From contig MCFH01000012.1 of the NCBI GenBank assembly GCA_002104945.1, positions 62,001-126,000 of the forward strand: a stretch of 64,000 nucleotides of DNA, in the 5' to 3' direction. Numbering within the stretch: the first letter of the stretch is position 1; every line of letters begins with the position of its first letter. The translations under genes and the position numbers were made by a program. Origin of the DNA: Piromyces finnis. Its lineage: Eukaryota; Neocallimastigomycota; Neocallimastigomycetes; Neocallimastigales; Neocallimastigaceae. Shown in pieces: positions 35,513 through 47,432 of the stretch. The notes below the pieces were generated by a model. That model was not told where the DNA came from. It saw only the letters and a program-made list of their open reading frames with translations, and did no database searches.

Positions 35513-37678
35513 ATGAAAAGAAATTTAATTATTCTTTTTACCAAAATTATTACTTTGGTATTTTTAATAACGTCAGGTTATGTAAAAGCGACAAGTGTAT
35601 TAACTGTAGATTGTAACAGTAAAATTCGTGGAGCTACTCATTGTGCTCTTGGTGCCCATTATGGTGTGGTTGAAAATGTACCAGGAGATTATAAAACTTT
35701 AGTTGATCCTCTTCATCCTCACGTTATGCGTAGTCCAGCAAGAAGTGGAAGTGGTCGTCAACAACCCTATGGGGATGCTATTAAAGTTGCTAGACGTTTA
35801 TCGGAAACTCAAGGTGCTTTATTATCAGTTAATTTAGCTGATATTTTACCAGGTTGGCCTTATAAATTCCCAGGTCTTCAAACTTGGTTAAATGAAGTTA
35901 AGTCCTTTGTTAATGATAAGAAAGCTTCTGGTTTAAAAAATTGGTATGGTCTAGAAATTTGGAATGAACCAGATGGTACATGGAAAGATTCTACTAACGG
36001 TTTAAGTTTTAATGACCTTTGGAAAGAAACTTACAAGCTTCTTCGTCAACTCGATCCAAATGAAAAAATTATTGGTCCATGTAATAGTTTTTACCATGAA
36101 GATAGAATACGTTCTTTCTTACAATTTGCAAAACAAAATAATTGTTTACCCGATATAATGTGTTGGCATGAATTAAGTGGTATTGATTACGTATCTAGCC
36201 ATTTCAGAGCTTATCGTAATATGGAAAAATCTCTTGGAATTAAGGAACTTCCTATTACTATCAATGAATATTGTGATGCTGAACACGAATTAGAAGGTCA
36301 ACCAGGTTCAAGTGCTCGTTTTATTGGTAAATTTGAACGTTACAAGATTGATAGTGGTTTAATCACTTGGTGGTTTACTGCTCATCCTGGTCGTTTAGGT
36401 AGTTTATTAGCTACTGATACTCAAAAAGGTGCTGGTTGGTTCTTTTATAAATGGTACGGTGATATGACAGGTAATATGGTAAGTGTTGTTCCTCCAAACG
36501 ATGACAGTAAGCTTATTGATGGTGCTGCCTGTGTAGATGATAATAGCAAATACATTAGTTTTATTTTTGGTGGTCCTAATGATGGAAGTGTAAAAGCTAC
36601 TTTTAAAAATATACCATCCTGGGTTGGTTCTATTGCTAATGTAAAAGTTGAAAAAGTTGATTGGAAAAATAAGGATACTGTGAGTCAAGGTCCAAATACT
36701 ATTTTTGAAAAAAATTACAATGTTTCTAACGGTCAATTAACCATTGATCTTTCTGGTTGTAATAATAGTTCTGGTTATCGTATTTATATAACTAGTAGTA
36801 GTAGTAACACCAATGCCAATACCAATAATAACAATAATTCAAATAATAACTCCAACATCAACACCAATAATAATAACACCAATAATAATAACAACAATAA
36901 TCAATTATCATCTCAACCTCTCTATCCAAATGGTACTTATAAAATTATTAACCGTCGTAGTGGAAAAGCTTTAGGAGTTATTAACGATTCAACTGAAGAT
37001 AGTGCCAATGTTCATCAATGGACTGATAATGGACATAAAAGTCAACAATGGGTTATTTCAAATGAATTCAATGGAATAAAAATTGTCAACGTTAATGCAA
37101 ATAAATGTTTAGATGTTAGCGGAAGATCAAAGGATAATGGAGGTAATATTGTTATTTACCATGATAATGGATATATGAATCAACGTTGGACTTTCCAAGA
37201 TGCAGGTAATGGTTATATTACTATTAGAAGTTCACATAGTGGAAAACTTATTGATGTTGATAATAGAGCAACAACGGATGGTGCAAATGTACTTCAATGG
37301 GAACCAAATGGTCTAGACAATCAACAATGGAAACTTGTTAACATTAATGAAATAAACCAGCAACAAAATTCTAATACTTCTTCATCAAATGCCACCACAA
37401 CACCAACTTGTTCTGCTAATATTTTGAAACAAGGATACAAGTGTTGTTCCTCCACCAACTGTACAATAGTTTTCACTGATAATGATGGCACTTGGGGTGT
37501 TGAAAATAATCAATGGTGTGGATGTGCTAGCAAGGCCACCACTAACTGCCCAATTTCAATTACCTCCCAAGGATATTCATGTTGTGCTGGTAATAATTGT
37601 TCTGTTGTTCTCACGGATGAATCTGGAAGATGGGGAGTTGAAAATAATCAATGGTGTGGTATTTCTAATGACTGTTAA
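35513..37678 (+). CDS. Secreted glycoside hydrolase with ricin-B lectin and two fungal-type dockerin domains
   Basis: Single-exon gene, 721 residues. Residues 1-26 are a signal peptide. A clan GH-A type (beta/alpha)8 catalytic domain follows: Asn151-Glu152 in EIWNEPDG is the likely acid/base and Glu252 in ITINEYCD the likely nucleophile, a spacing like GH39 or related families. An Asn-rich linker (about 427-466) leads to a ricin-type beta-trefoil lectin (about 470-618) with repeated QQW/QRW motifs. The C-terminus has two roughly 40-residue CBM10/fungal-dockerin domains (633-672 and 679-717), each with a CC pair, a TDxxGxWGVENNQWCG core and the disulfide Cys set. In anaerobic fungi such domains dock enzymes to scaffoldins. 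The substrate is unknown, probably a polysaccharide. It has no introns and prefers A/T-ending codons like its neighbours. Confidence 0.85.
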   Translation: MKRNLIILFTKIITLVFLITSGYVKATSVLTVDCNSKIRGATHCALGAHYGVVENVPGDYKTLVDPLHPHVMRSPARSGSGRQQPYGDAIKVARRLSETQGALLSVNLADILPGWPYKFPGLQTWLNEVKSFVNDKKASGLKNWYGLEIWNEPDGTWKDSTNGLSFNDLWKETYKLLRQLDPNEKIIGPCNSFYHEDRIRSFLQFAKQNNCLPDIMCWHELSGIDYVSSHFRAYRNMEKSLGIKELPITINEYCDAEHELEGQPGSSARFIGKFERYKIDSGLITWWFTAHPGRLGSLLATDTQKGAGWFFYKWYGDMTGNMVSVVPPNDDSKLIDGAACVDDNSKYISFIFGGPNDGSVKATFKNIPSWVGSIANVKVEKVDWKNKDTVSQGPNTIFEKNYNVSNGQLTIDLSGCNNSSGYRIYITSSSSNTNANTNNNNNSNNNSNINTNNNNTNNNNNNNQLSSQPLYPNGTYKIINRRSGKALGVINDSTEDSANVHQWTDNGHKSQQWVISNEFNGIKIVNVNANKCLDVSGRSKDNGGNIVIYHDNGYMNQRWTFQDAGNGYITIRSSHSGKLIDVDNRATTDGANVLQWEPNGLDNQQWKLVNINEINQQQNSNTSSSNATTTPTCSANILKQGYKCCSSTNCTIVFTDNDGTWGVENNQWCGCASKATTNCPISITSQGYSCCAGNNCSVVLTDESGRWGVENNQWCGISNDC

Positions 37679-38510
37679 TTTTATATATATAAAAAAAAAA
37701 AAGTATAATCTTTTGTAATTTAAAAGAATATTTATAAATGTATATAAATTCTTAATTAAATATAATGTATTATTATTTAAAGCGTATTCTAAAAGATTAA
37801 TTTTAAAAATATTAAGAACAATTTTTCTTTTGTTATTTAAAAACTTTTATAATTGTTTTTTAAAAATGTAAATATTAAAAAAAAAAAAAAACTATAAATA
37901 AAACTTTAATATTATCAAATATATATAATATATATTATGAAGTAAGGTAAAAAGTAATGTTATTAATCTCTAATAATGAATAAAAATTATTTATTTTTTT
38001 GTATTCATTATATCCATACTTTAAAGTCTTATAAATGAAAAAAATTTAGATTTTTCTATTCCTTTTAAATATTTTAAAATTAAAATTTTTTATAATAAAA
38101 TAATTTATATATATATAAATATCTATGTTTTTTTTATTTTTCGATATTTATTAATAAAATTTTATTAGGAAAAAAAAAAAAAAAAGTAATTATTTATTGT
38201 ATTAAAAAAGAAAGTCTTTTTCTATTTGAATATCAAAAAAAAAAAAAAAAAAGTAATTATTTAATATTGAAATATTATTCTTTATTATATGTAGTAGTAA
38301 ATACACATACACAAAACATTATATATTTTTTGAAAAAAATGGCAAAAATATAATTGTATATACATTTAATTTTAAAAAGAAAGATATAAAATAAAATAAT
38401 AAAAATAATAATACTAACTAAATTATAAATTATTATATTGTTTTTATATATATGTATCTTTTTATTATAAAAAATAGTTTATTTTCAAAATAATAATAAA
38501 AAAAAAAAAA
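37679..38510. other. Intergenic region before FIS1
   Basis: AT-rich with several A runs, including two similar blocks of the form A(15-18)GTAATTATTTA near 38170 and 38240. Presumed to hold the hydrolase 3' end and the FIS1 promoter. No gene seen. Confidence 0.5.
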
Positions 38511-39343
38511 ATGTTTGAAAAAAATTTACCATATGTCGAAGAAATTGATGAACCACTTTTAACCGAAGTAAAATGTTAACATTTATAATGTTTATTCATT
38601 TTTATATATATATTTATAACTAATTTTTTTCACTCTCATTATTCATTATAATTATTTATATGCATCAATAAAAATACATCATTTTTTTTAATCAAATAAA
38701 GGAATTCAAGGTATATTTAATTTAAAAAAAAAATAGTTAATTAAAAAAAATCTTTTTTTTAGCCATTTCTATTTATTTATGTAAAATATATTAATATTTG
38801 AATAGTTGGTTGAAGAAGAATATAAAAAGAGTCCAAATCCAACATCTCAAGTTAAATTCAATTATGCTTGGGCTAACATAAAAAGTAGCAAGAAGGCCGA
38901 CCAACAAAAAGGAATTGATTTATTATATGGTAATTTAAAATATATATATGTATATATACATTAATGAAATGAATAAAATAAAATTGAACGATATTTCGTA
39001 TAATTACGTAAAAGGAAATACATATATTATTACCGTCCAATATTTATAATTATTAATTACATATATAAAAATTTTTATTAAAGAAATTTACAAGGAAAAC
39101 CCAGCTAGATCAAGAGAATGTCAATATTATCTTGCTATTGGTGAATACCGTTTAGGAAATTATAAAGAAGCTAAACAATATATTGACACCTTGTTACAAT
39201 TCGAACCAAAAAATCAACAATTCATTAATCTTAAGAATAAAATTGATTCAAAGGTTCAAGACGAAGGTATTCTTGGTATGGCTATTGTTGGTGGTATTGC
39301 AGCTGTTGCTGGAACTCTATTGATGAAATTTTTAAGAAATTAA
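38511..39343 (+). CDS. fis1: Mitochondrial fission protein FIS1
   Basis: Tail-anchored outer-membrane adaptor for mitochondrial and peroxisomal fission. Four exons: 38511..38567, a 9-nt microexon 38702..38710 (EFK), 38806..38929 and 39084..39343. The two TPR-like repeats read VKFNYAWANIKSSKKADQQK and CQYYLAIGEYRLGNYKEAKQY, close to human FIS1 (TQFEYAWCLVRS; YVFYLAVGNYRLKEYEKALKY). The C-terminus is a single membrane helix after DEGILGMAIVGG, ending KFLRN, where the short basic tail is the mitochondrial tail-anchor signal. Length, about 150 residues, is normal for the family. Confidence 0.93.
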
Positions 39344-40349
39344 AAACAACAACCACAACTTTTTTTTTGATACATTTTTCAAAATATACTCGAATCTTTT
39401 TTTTAAAGCTTAATAATATTCAAAATAATAAAGAATGAGAATTAATGTAGACAGAATAATTAAAAAAAAAAAAAAATATCGTTACTAGCTCTACTAACGA
39501 TATAAAATACTATATAACAAAAATAAAAACCAAAAATAAACAAAAATTAAAAATAGAAAAATAAATAATAGAAATAATAACAAAAATAATAATAATAATT
39601 ATAGTGAATTATAATGAAATAATGAAATTAAAAAATGATAAAAATCAAAAGTATAAAACTTAAATAATAAAAATACTTATAATACAAACAATTGATTTTT
39701 TTTTTTGTATTAAAAATGGCTTCATTCTTTGTTTTCGTTATGATAATTAAATATTGTTTCTTTTTGTAACATTCTTTATGGATTATTTAGTAAAGCTTAT
39801 TGATATAAGAAGAATATAATCAACTCTTTGAATTATATCTTCGTGTTCAAGTATTTTTTTAAACATTTGAGATTTTTTATATTTAATAAATAAATAAATA
39901 AGTAATTGAATGAATATATAAATAAATTAATAAATATAAAGATTAATTAAATGAATGAATAAATAGATAAATGAATAAATAAATTATGGAATTTAAAATA
40001 AAAAAAAAAAATTTAGAATTGTTTTATCAAAAGCAATTTTATTAAAGATTTTAAAATTTTACTTTCTTTAAAAAAAAATAACTACTCTTAAATTTTATGT
40101 AAAAAGAAAAAAAAAATATATATATATATATATATACATAGACACATATATATAATATAAAAAAGTAACCTAATAAATTATTTGTAAAATAATTATATAA
40201 ATTAATAAATAGATTAATGATAAATTAAAATAAATGTATAATACCATTTCATTAATAAAACAACACATTATATAATAAAAATAAAAATAAAAAAAAAAAA
40301 AAAAATGTATATTACTTTATAGTATTTAAAAAAAATTAATAAATCAAAT
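39344..40349. other. Intergenic region FIS1 to AP-3 beta
   Basis: AT-rich spacer with ATAAATAAAT-type runs; a small hairpin with arms ATCGTTA/TAACGAT lies at about 39478..39501, shortly after FIS1. No gene seen. Confidence 0.5.
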
Positions 40350-43300
40350 ATGAATATTGGAAATGTTTCCGGAAGTAATTCAAATGTTCAAAAAATAGGA
40401 AATGTTGCATTTTCTATTGCAAAAGAAGCAGCAAAATTTAGTAAAAAGGTAATTTATATGGAAGAAATGTATTATAAATCTTATACTTTATTATTATTTC
40501 TATCTTTATATTTATCTATTTCTTTAAATTTTAAATTTTTTATTATATATATATAATGTATTATTAAAAATTGAATAAATAAAAAAGGTTTCAGAAGAAA
40601 TTGTTGAAAAGTCAAGAGAATATTCTCAATCAAATCAACTTTATGATAAATATTATGTTGATATTGATGAAATGAAAAATCTTCTTGATTCTAAATATGA
40701 AGCGGAAAAAATAGATGGTTTAAAACGAGCAATAGGAGTAAAATAAAAAAATAAAAAAAAATTAATTTAAATAATAAATTAAAAAAAAGAGTGAAATATT
40801 AAAAATGTCATTTGGTTTATTATTTTATATATTCAAAAAAAAAAAGTTTATTGCAAAAGGTCGTGATTGTTCAGCCCTTTTCCCTTCTGTAGTTAAAAAT
40901 GTTGCAGTTACTTCTTTAGAAGTTAAAAGATTAGTTTATGATTATTTATTACATTATGCCAATAAAGAACAAGAATTAGCCCTTTTAGCCATTAATACAA
41001 TCCAAGTAAACTATATTCAGTTATTATTATATTATAATTATTATCATATTATCAATATCATAGTAAAAAAAAATAAGAACATTTGATTCCTTCAAAACAT
41101 CATGTTGAAGCAGAGGCTAATGACTTTTTTTTTTTAAAAATTGCAAATATAAAAATTAAATATATTATTCTTCTCATAATCAAAATATAAAAGAAAGAAT
41201 TATCAGATAAAAATCCAGAAGTTCGTGCTTTAGCCATACGAGTTATGTCTAGTATTAAAAGTAATAGGGAAATAAAATAATATTTATTATAAGCTAAAAG
41301 ATATTATGTTTTGTTTACTATTATAAATACTTATTATATTTTAAAAAAAAAAAAAAAATTCTTTCGATTCTATATTATAATAGTACCAGCCATTATGACA
41401 ATTGGTAAAAAACAATAATAATACTGTAAAAAATATTTTTTTTTAAAAAAAAAGCTTTTTTTTAAAATCTTTATAGTATTACAGGGTATAAAAAAAACTA
41501 TAAAAGATGATTCTATATTAGTAAGACAAGCTGCTGTCAATTCCTTAATTAAATGTTATCAGTATGTTTTACTTATTAACTCTAAATTTTTCATTTAATT
41601 GAAGAAAATGTAAATTATGATATTAATTAATATATATTATTATTTATTTATCTATTAATTAATATAATTTAAGAATGGAACCAGAAAAAAAAACAGTTTA
41701 TGTTGAATTAATCACAGTGGCTTTAAAAGAAACATCACCTTATGTTATCGGTAATGTTATTAATGCTTTCAACAATATATGTCCGGAACGCTTAGATTTA
41801 ATACATATACATTATCGAAGACTATGTGTACTTTTAATTGATGTTGATTGTTGGGGTCAATTAGCAATATTAGATCTATTATTAAGATATGGTAGGAATT
41901 AAAAGATAATGAGAATTTATTGATAAAAAAAATAATAATAAACGATAGACTATTTATTCATTTTGATAGTAATACCTTTTTTTTTTCTTATAAATAATAA
42001 GCAAAATGTCAATTTAAATGTCCATATAATGAAAAAAAAGAAAAGGTATATGTAATAAAAGACAAAGAAAAATTATACCATTACTTTTATTGTATTTACA
42101 ACATATATTTATAATCAAATGTTAATGCATTTATTTTATATATATTATATATTTATTATATGTTATATTTTATTGGTAATAAATAAATTACAAGCAGGTT
42201 ATAGAAAACAACACCACAGAAGATAAATTAACTAGTTTCTTAATGAAAAATGAAGATGATTTCTTTGATAATGAAGAAAATGTTGATAAAGATCTTCGTT
42301 TATTATTGGATTATTGTAAACCTATTTTACAAAGTTATAATATAGCGGTAAATTTAATATATATATAAACTAATCAACAATATATAATTAAAATAAAAAA
42401 ATAATCAATATTCTTATTTATATACTCGTATTTATTTATTTATTTATTAATAATTATTAAAAAAAAAAGATTATATTGAAAATTGTTACAATATTTTATT
42501 ATCTTGCTCCAAGAAATGAATTTAATAATGTAGCTTTAACACTTTTACGTTTTATTACAAAAAGTTATGAATTACAATATCCTGTTCTTCAAACTATCCT
42601 ATCCATTTCAAATAATATGCCAGAAATTTTCAGACCTCATATCAAATTCTTTTTCATAAATAATGAAAGTCCATATTACATTAAAGAACTTCAAATGAAA
42701 ATTATAATAAATCTTACAGATAGTCACAATAGTAATTTAGTTTATAATGAATTTCATGTAAGTATCAATTTTAAATCATATAGGAAATATGAAAATTAAT
42801 AAAAAAATGGAAAATTATAACTATTTATACCTACATATACATTATATCTATTGAACTATTAAATATTAGTCATATATACGAAATGAAGATCCAAAATTTG
42901 TTATACTAACCATGGAGGTAAAAATATATATATATATATTTATATATAACAGTAATTTATCAAGTATCTAATATTTATTTATATATATATTTTTTTTAAT
43001 TATATATCAAGGCAATTTCAATTTTAGCAAAGAAAATACCAATTCTTACAGAGATTTTTTTGAAATTATTATTATCAAGAATTATGACAAAAAATGGTAT
43101 GCAAATAAATATAATATTCGTTAAGTAAATAGTGAAAATAGTATTTAAATAATTTCGAATTTTTTTTTTTTTTACAATATATATTAATTCATTAATAAAA
43201 AAAAAATGAAAAAGATCAAGTTTCAGCTGAATGCATCATTGTTATCCGAAAGTTACTTCAACTCTATCCAGAAGATAATTCAAATATAATAAAATATTTA

Positions 43301-44809
43301 ATAAAAATTCTTCCAAGCATTACAATACCAAAAGCTAAAGCTAATCTTTTATGGTTGATTGGACATTATTGTCAATCCGTTATTTTAATTGTTCCTAATA
43401 TTTTAAGAATATTTTCCAAAAACTTTAATAAAGAAGAGATTCAAGTAAAATATCAAATTTTAAATTTAGGTGCTAAACTTGTTAGTGTTGATCCTACTCC
43501 ACAAAATCTATTACTTTTCGAATATGTTCTTAATTTATCAAAATATGATATTCATTATGATTTAAGAGATAAGGCTAGATTCTATAGAGCATTAATATTG
43601 AATCCAATTCGTAAATATATTCCAAATGCCCATAATAAAACACCGGAACCTCTAAATGAAGAAACCACCGCCGATAAAGAAGATATTAATAATAGCAATA
43701 GTAATAATGAATCTTTTGATCATGAAAATGAGGCAAAGGATGAAATCGAAAATGACAAAGAAAACCCTGGTAAAGAACAAGATACAATAAATGAAAAAAA
43801 CAAAAATAGAGTAACACTTTTAAATAGTGAATCATTAGATGAATTATTATTAAGTATACAAAAAATACTATTTAGTAATAATATGTTACTTCAAAATCAA
43901 AGTAATAATACAACAGAAGGTAATTTTTTTTTTTTTTGACTCTTGAATTTATTCAATATAGAATATTATCTTTTCTTTTTTTATTATCATTATTATCATC
44001 ATCCTTAATATTATTATTGTTATTTTTTTATTTATAAATAAATTGCAACTACCAAAAAATTGCATATAAAGATGATAATGAGAAATACACATTAGGATCA
44101 CTATCACATTGTGTTAATAGCACTGTGAAGGGATATGTACCATTACCAGAATGGCCTGAAACAACATTAAATGAAAATGCACGTGATAATAATTATGTAT
44201 GTATATTTATATTTTATAGAATACATATAAAATATTAGCTACATTTTAATTTTAATATTAATTTCGATTAATATTTAAACAAACACAAAAATATTTCTCT
44301 TATTATACTAAAAAAATAAAAAAAATAAAAAAATAGAATACAGATTATGATGAAAAATCATTTTCAAGTAGTGATAGGAGATTTAAAAACTTTACTGAAA
44401 TTCGCAAAACTTCTTCTACTAGCAATAATATAATAAGTAAAGCAAGTACAACAAATAAACGTTATATTACATTGGATGAATTTTATAATTCTACAGATGA
44501 TGGTAATTTTTTTTCTTTTATTGAATCAAAAAGCCAATCTATTATTTTTTTTAACTAATAGTATAAATATATATTTATACATATTATTATATATTAGATT
44601 CTGAAGAAGAAAGTGAAGAAGAAGACGAAACTGAAGAAGAATCCGAAGAAGAAGAATCCGAAGAAGAGGAATCCGAAGAAGAGGAATCCGAAGAAGAGGA
44701 ATCCGAAGAAGAGGAATCCGAAGAAGAAGAATCCGAAGAAGAGGAATCCGAAGAAGAAGAATCCGAAGAAGAGGAATCTGAAGAAGAGGAATCTGATGAA
44801 GAGGATTAA
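40350..44809 (+). CDS. ap3b1: AP-3 complex subunit beta
   Basis: Large subunit of the AP-3 adaptor, which sorts cargo from endosomes to lysosome-related compartments. About 16 exons. The first are 40350..40448, 40588..40737, 40847..41005, 41194..41260, a 21-nt exon 41384..41404, 41477..41561 and 41674..41891. The trunk matches human AP3B1 closely: FIAKGRDCSALFPSVVKNVA (human MIAKGKNASDLFPAVVKNVA), VRLVYDYLLHYA-like repeats, RLDLIHIHYRRLCVLLIDVD (human [20 protein letters not shown]), and further on GYVPLPEWPE. The last exon encodes an acidic Ser-Glu hinge made of repeated GAAGAAGAGGAATCC units and stops at 44807..44809 with SDEED. I estimate about 870 residues, with no ear domain after the hinge. 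Confidence 0.9.
44640..44795 (+). repeat. 15-bp coding minisatellite in AP-3 beta (ESEEE repeats)
   Basis: About ten copies of GAATCCGAAGAAGAG or its AGA/TCT variants in tandem, encoding the acidic serine-rich hinge. Units differ only at synonymous positions (GAA/GAG, TCC/TCT). Confidence 0.9.
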
Positions 44810-45539
44810 ATTTGATAATAATAATAATTATTATAATAATGATAATAATAAAAAGAAGTAAATAAACAAAAAATATTAAAATAAAATATAGTATAAATAA
44901 AATCGTTAAATAAAAAAAAATAAAAAACTTTAAATTTTTAAATACATATATATATATATATGGAAAAGACACATACATACATCTACAAACATTGTTAATT
45001 CCTAAATACTTCTTGTTATGAGTTGATTACATAACAAAGTAATAAATATTATCTTTAATTGATTCACTTTGTGTAACCAATTTAAAAAAGAGTTTTTTTT
45101 TTTTTTTTTTTTTGCATTAAACTTTTTAAAATAATTCTTTCTCAACAGGACAATAATCAACAACAACAACATGAGATCCATTAATTATCTATTTTTACTA
45201 TTAATTAATATCTTTGATTTTTTTTTTTTTTTTTTACACTCTTTTATTTCTTTTATTATAAATCAAACATTATATTACTAAATAAAAAAATAACTATAAT
45301 ATATCTACAATATATATAAAGTATTTTGTATATTAAAAAAAAAAAAGTAGTTAAAAATTTCTTTATTATATCTACAAAAACTTTTTTCTTATTTATTTAT
45401 TATAATTTAAACTTTAATTATTATTAAAATTAAAATTAAAATATATTTATGAAAAAAAATGAATTTTACACATTTAAAAAAAAAATTAATTTTTTTTTAT
45501 TTTTTATATTTTATTTTTATTTAATAAAAAAAAAAAAAA
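44810..45539. other. Intergenic region AP-3 beta to RXT2-like gene
   Basis: AT-rich spacer with T runs. I looked here for a downstream ear-domain exon of AP-3 beta and found no open coding sequence. Confidence 0.5.
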
Positions 45540-45583
45540 ATGAATTATACTGAAGATAAAAGTGAACCAGAAGAATATGGTAA

Positions 45584-45617
<34 letters not shown>

Positions 45618-46667
45618 AACTAAATAAATCATATTTAATAAATACATACACATATATTTATATTTTATATTATTATAGGAAATCGTTCATTTCTTTCTTT
45701 CAATCGTGGGAATAAATTAAAACGTCACTACATTGAACAATCAAATAATTGTTATAAAAGTTTTAAACCTTCATTACTATCGTCTAACTCTTTAAATTCT
45801 AATGAAGTAAATAAAAAATTAAAATAAACTTTTTTTTTATTAAAATAATAATAATAAATTTATTAATAATATAATATTATTTTAAATATATATATTGTTT
45901 CAATTATCTTTAAAAAAAAAAAAAAGGTTAGCTTAGTCAATAAAAAGAAATTTTTATTAAATAAAAAAATTAAATTAGATCCAGACAATGATCCTTATTA
46001 TAATATCAATATAGAAGGTTTTTAAAATTTAAACATTATATTCATATTTGTATATATATATTTATATTAAAAAAAAAAAAGGAAAAAAAAACACATTATT
46101 AATCAATATGTTTATCAATATTATCAATTTAGAAATTTTTAATATACCGGAAAAAATGGTAGATATTAAAGATCACAAAACATCTGTGGCAATTTTAAGA
46201 AATAGACAATTAAAAGTCATATATTATAGTATAATGACTATGATTGAAAGAGAAAAAATAAAATTAAAAAAATTAATAGATTTATGTAATTTATTACAAG
46301 GAGATACCTTACAATATATTAATTACGAAATTGATAATAAAATACCAAAAGAAAAGTTGACTAAACTTCGAGAACTTGCACAAGTTAGTAATTTAAATAA
46401 ACAACACAACCACAACTATTTATTACATATAAAATAGAATTATTAATATTACCTATTTATATATATAAAAATATTCAAAACTTTTTTTATTTTTAGGAAA
46501 ATTTAAATTGTGGATTGGAATATGTTGATAATTTAAAAAATATAAGAAATATGGTTTTACAAACATATCTTCAAAAAAAGACACTAGCGAAGAAATATTG
46601 TCCATTTAATTTAACCAATGACGTAAAAGATTATTATTCTGACATTGAAAAAATTGTTTATATTTAA
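45540..46667 (+). CDS. RXT2-like subunit of the Sin3/Rpd3L histone deacetylase complex
   Basis: Five exons: 45540..45579, 45679..45806, about 45928..46016, about 46132..46384 and about 46497..46667. The protein begins MNYTEDKSEPEEYGNRSFLS. It contains NRGNKLKRHY, like the (T)NRGNKLKR motif of fungal RXT2 N-terminal domains. Further on, a helix with MIEREKIKLKKLIDLCNLLQ followed by GD resembles the RXT2 segment in which MIRKER leads to a K-LL-LRGD motif. Length is about 225 residues. The donor of exon 3 (GGTTTTTA) is atypical, so that boundary is uncertain. Family knowledge: RXT2 is a small structural subunit of Rpd3L-type complexes. The call rests on motif memory and is moderate. Confidence 0.5.
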
Positions 46668-47432
46668 ATTTGATGTATATAGAGGAGAAACAATATATAA
46701 TTTAATAAAAATTGATAAAAAATAATATTTATTTGACAGTTGGTTAAACTGTAAAAATAAATTATTTAGTGTTTCTTAAATATATATAAGATATATGCAT
46801 TTCAGTCAAATAAATGATAATATTATGAAAATATATATATATATCATTTTCAAAAAAGAATTAATATTATGAAAATAATTTATTTATTAACTAATTTATT
46901 ATTTCTTTGTTGGTATAGTTTAGTCTTATTTAAAACCAATAATAAATTTTATTATTCAACTGAATCAAAGTAATTATTTGACTTGATTTGAAAAAAAAAA
47001 AGAAAAAGTAAAATAATTATTTACATAAATTTTAGGATTTCATTAACACAGAAAAGAAAAAAAAAAATTATTTGACTTGACTTTTAAATGGAATTTTTTT
47101 ATTTTTATAAGTTAAATCATATGATTAGTGTATGACTAACATATTTTTATGTTAAATTTACATTTATTACATTTTATTTATTTTTTATTATTAATTATTA
47201 CAAAATTATTAGTAAAAAATTAAATTTAATCTACTTTATTAATATATGCTTATATATTATAATAATATATTAACAATATATTAAATTAATTCCATAATTC
47301 CTTTGTTAGCAAATCAAATAGCTATATGGCACAGCCACTATATATCTTTTTTTTCCAGAAAAATTTTATTATATATTAGGTAGGAATTTCCTTTTTGTTA
47401 ATACCTTACAATCAAAAAATTATTTAAAAAAA
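46668..47432. other. Promoter region of eEF1B-gamma
   Basis: AT-rich, with direct repeats of AATTATTTGACTTGA-type sequence near 46970 and 47068 and a relatively GC-containing block around 47320. No gene seen. Confidence 0.45.

Noticed and set aside
44526-44978. Open frames with Leu/Arg or Lys/Asn-Pro repeats over the AP-3 beta hinge
   Set aside because: They are antisense or out-of-frame readings of the GAAGAAGAGGAATCC repeat; the AP-3 beta frame explains the sequence.
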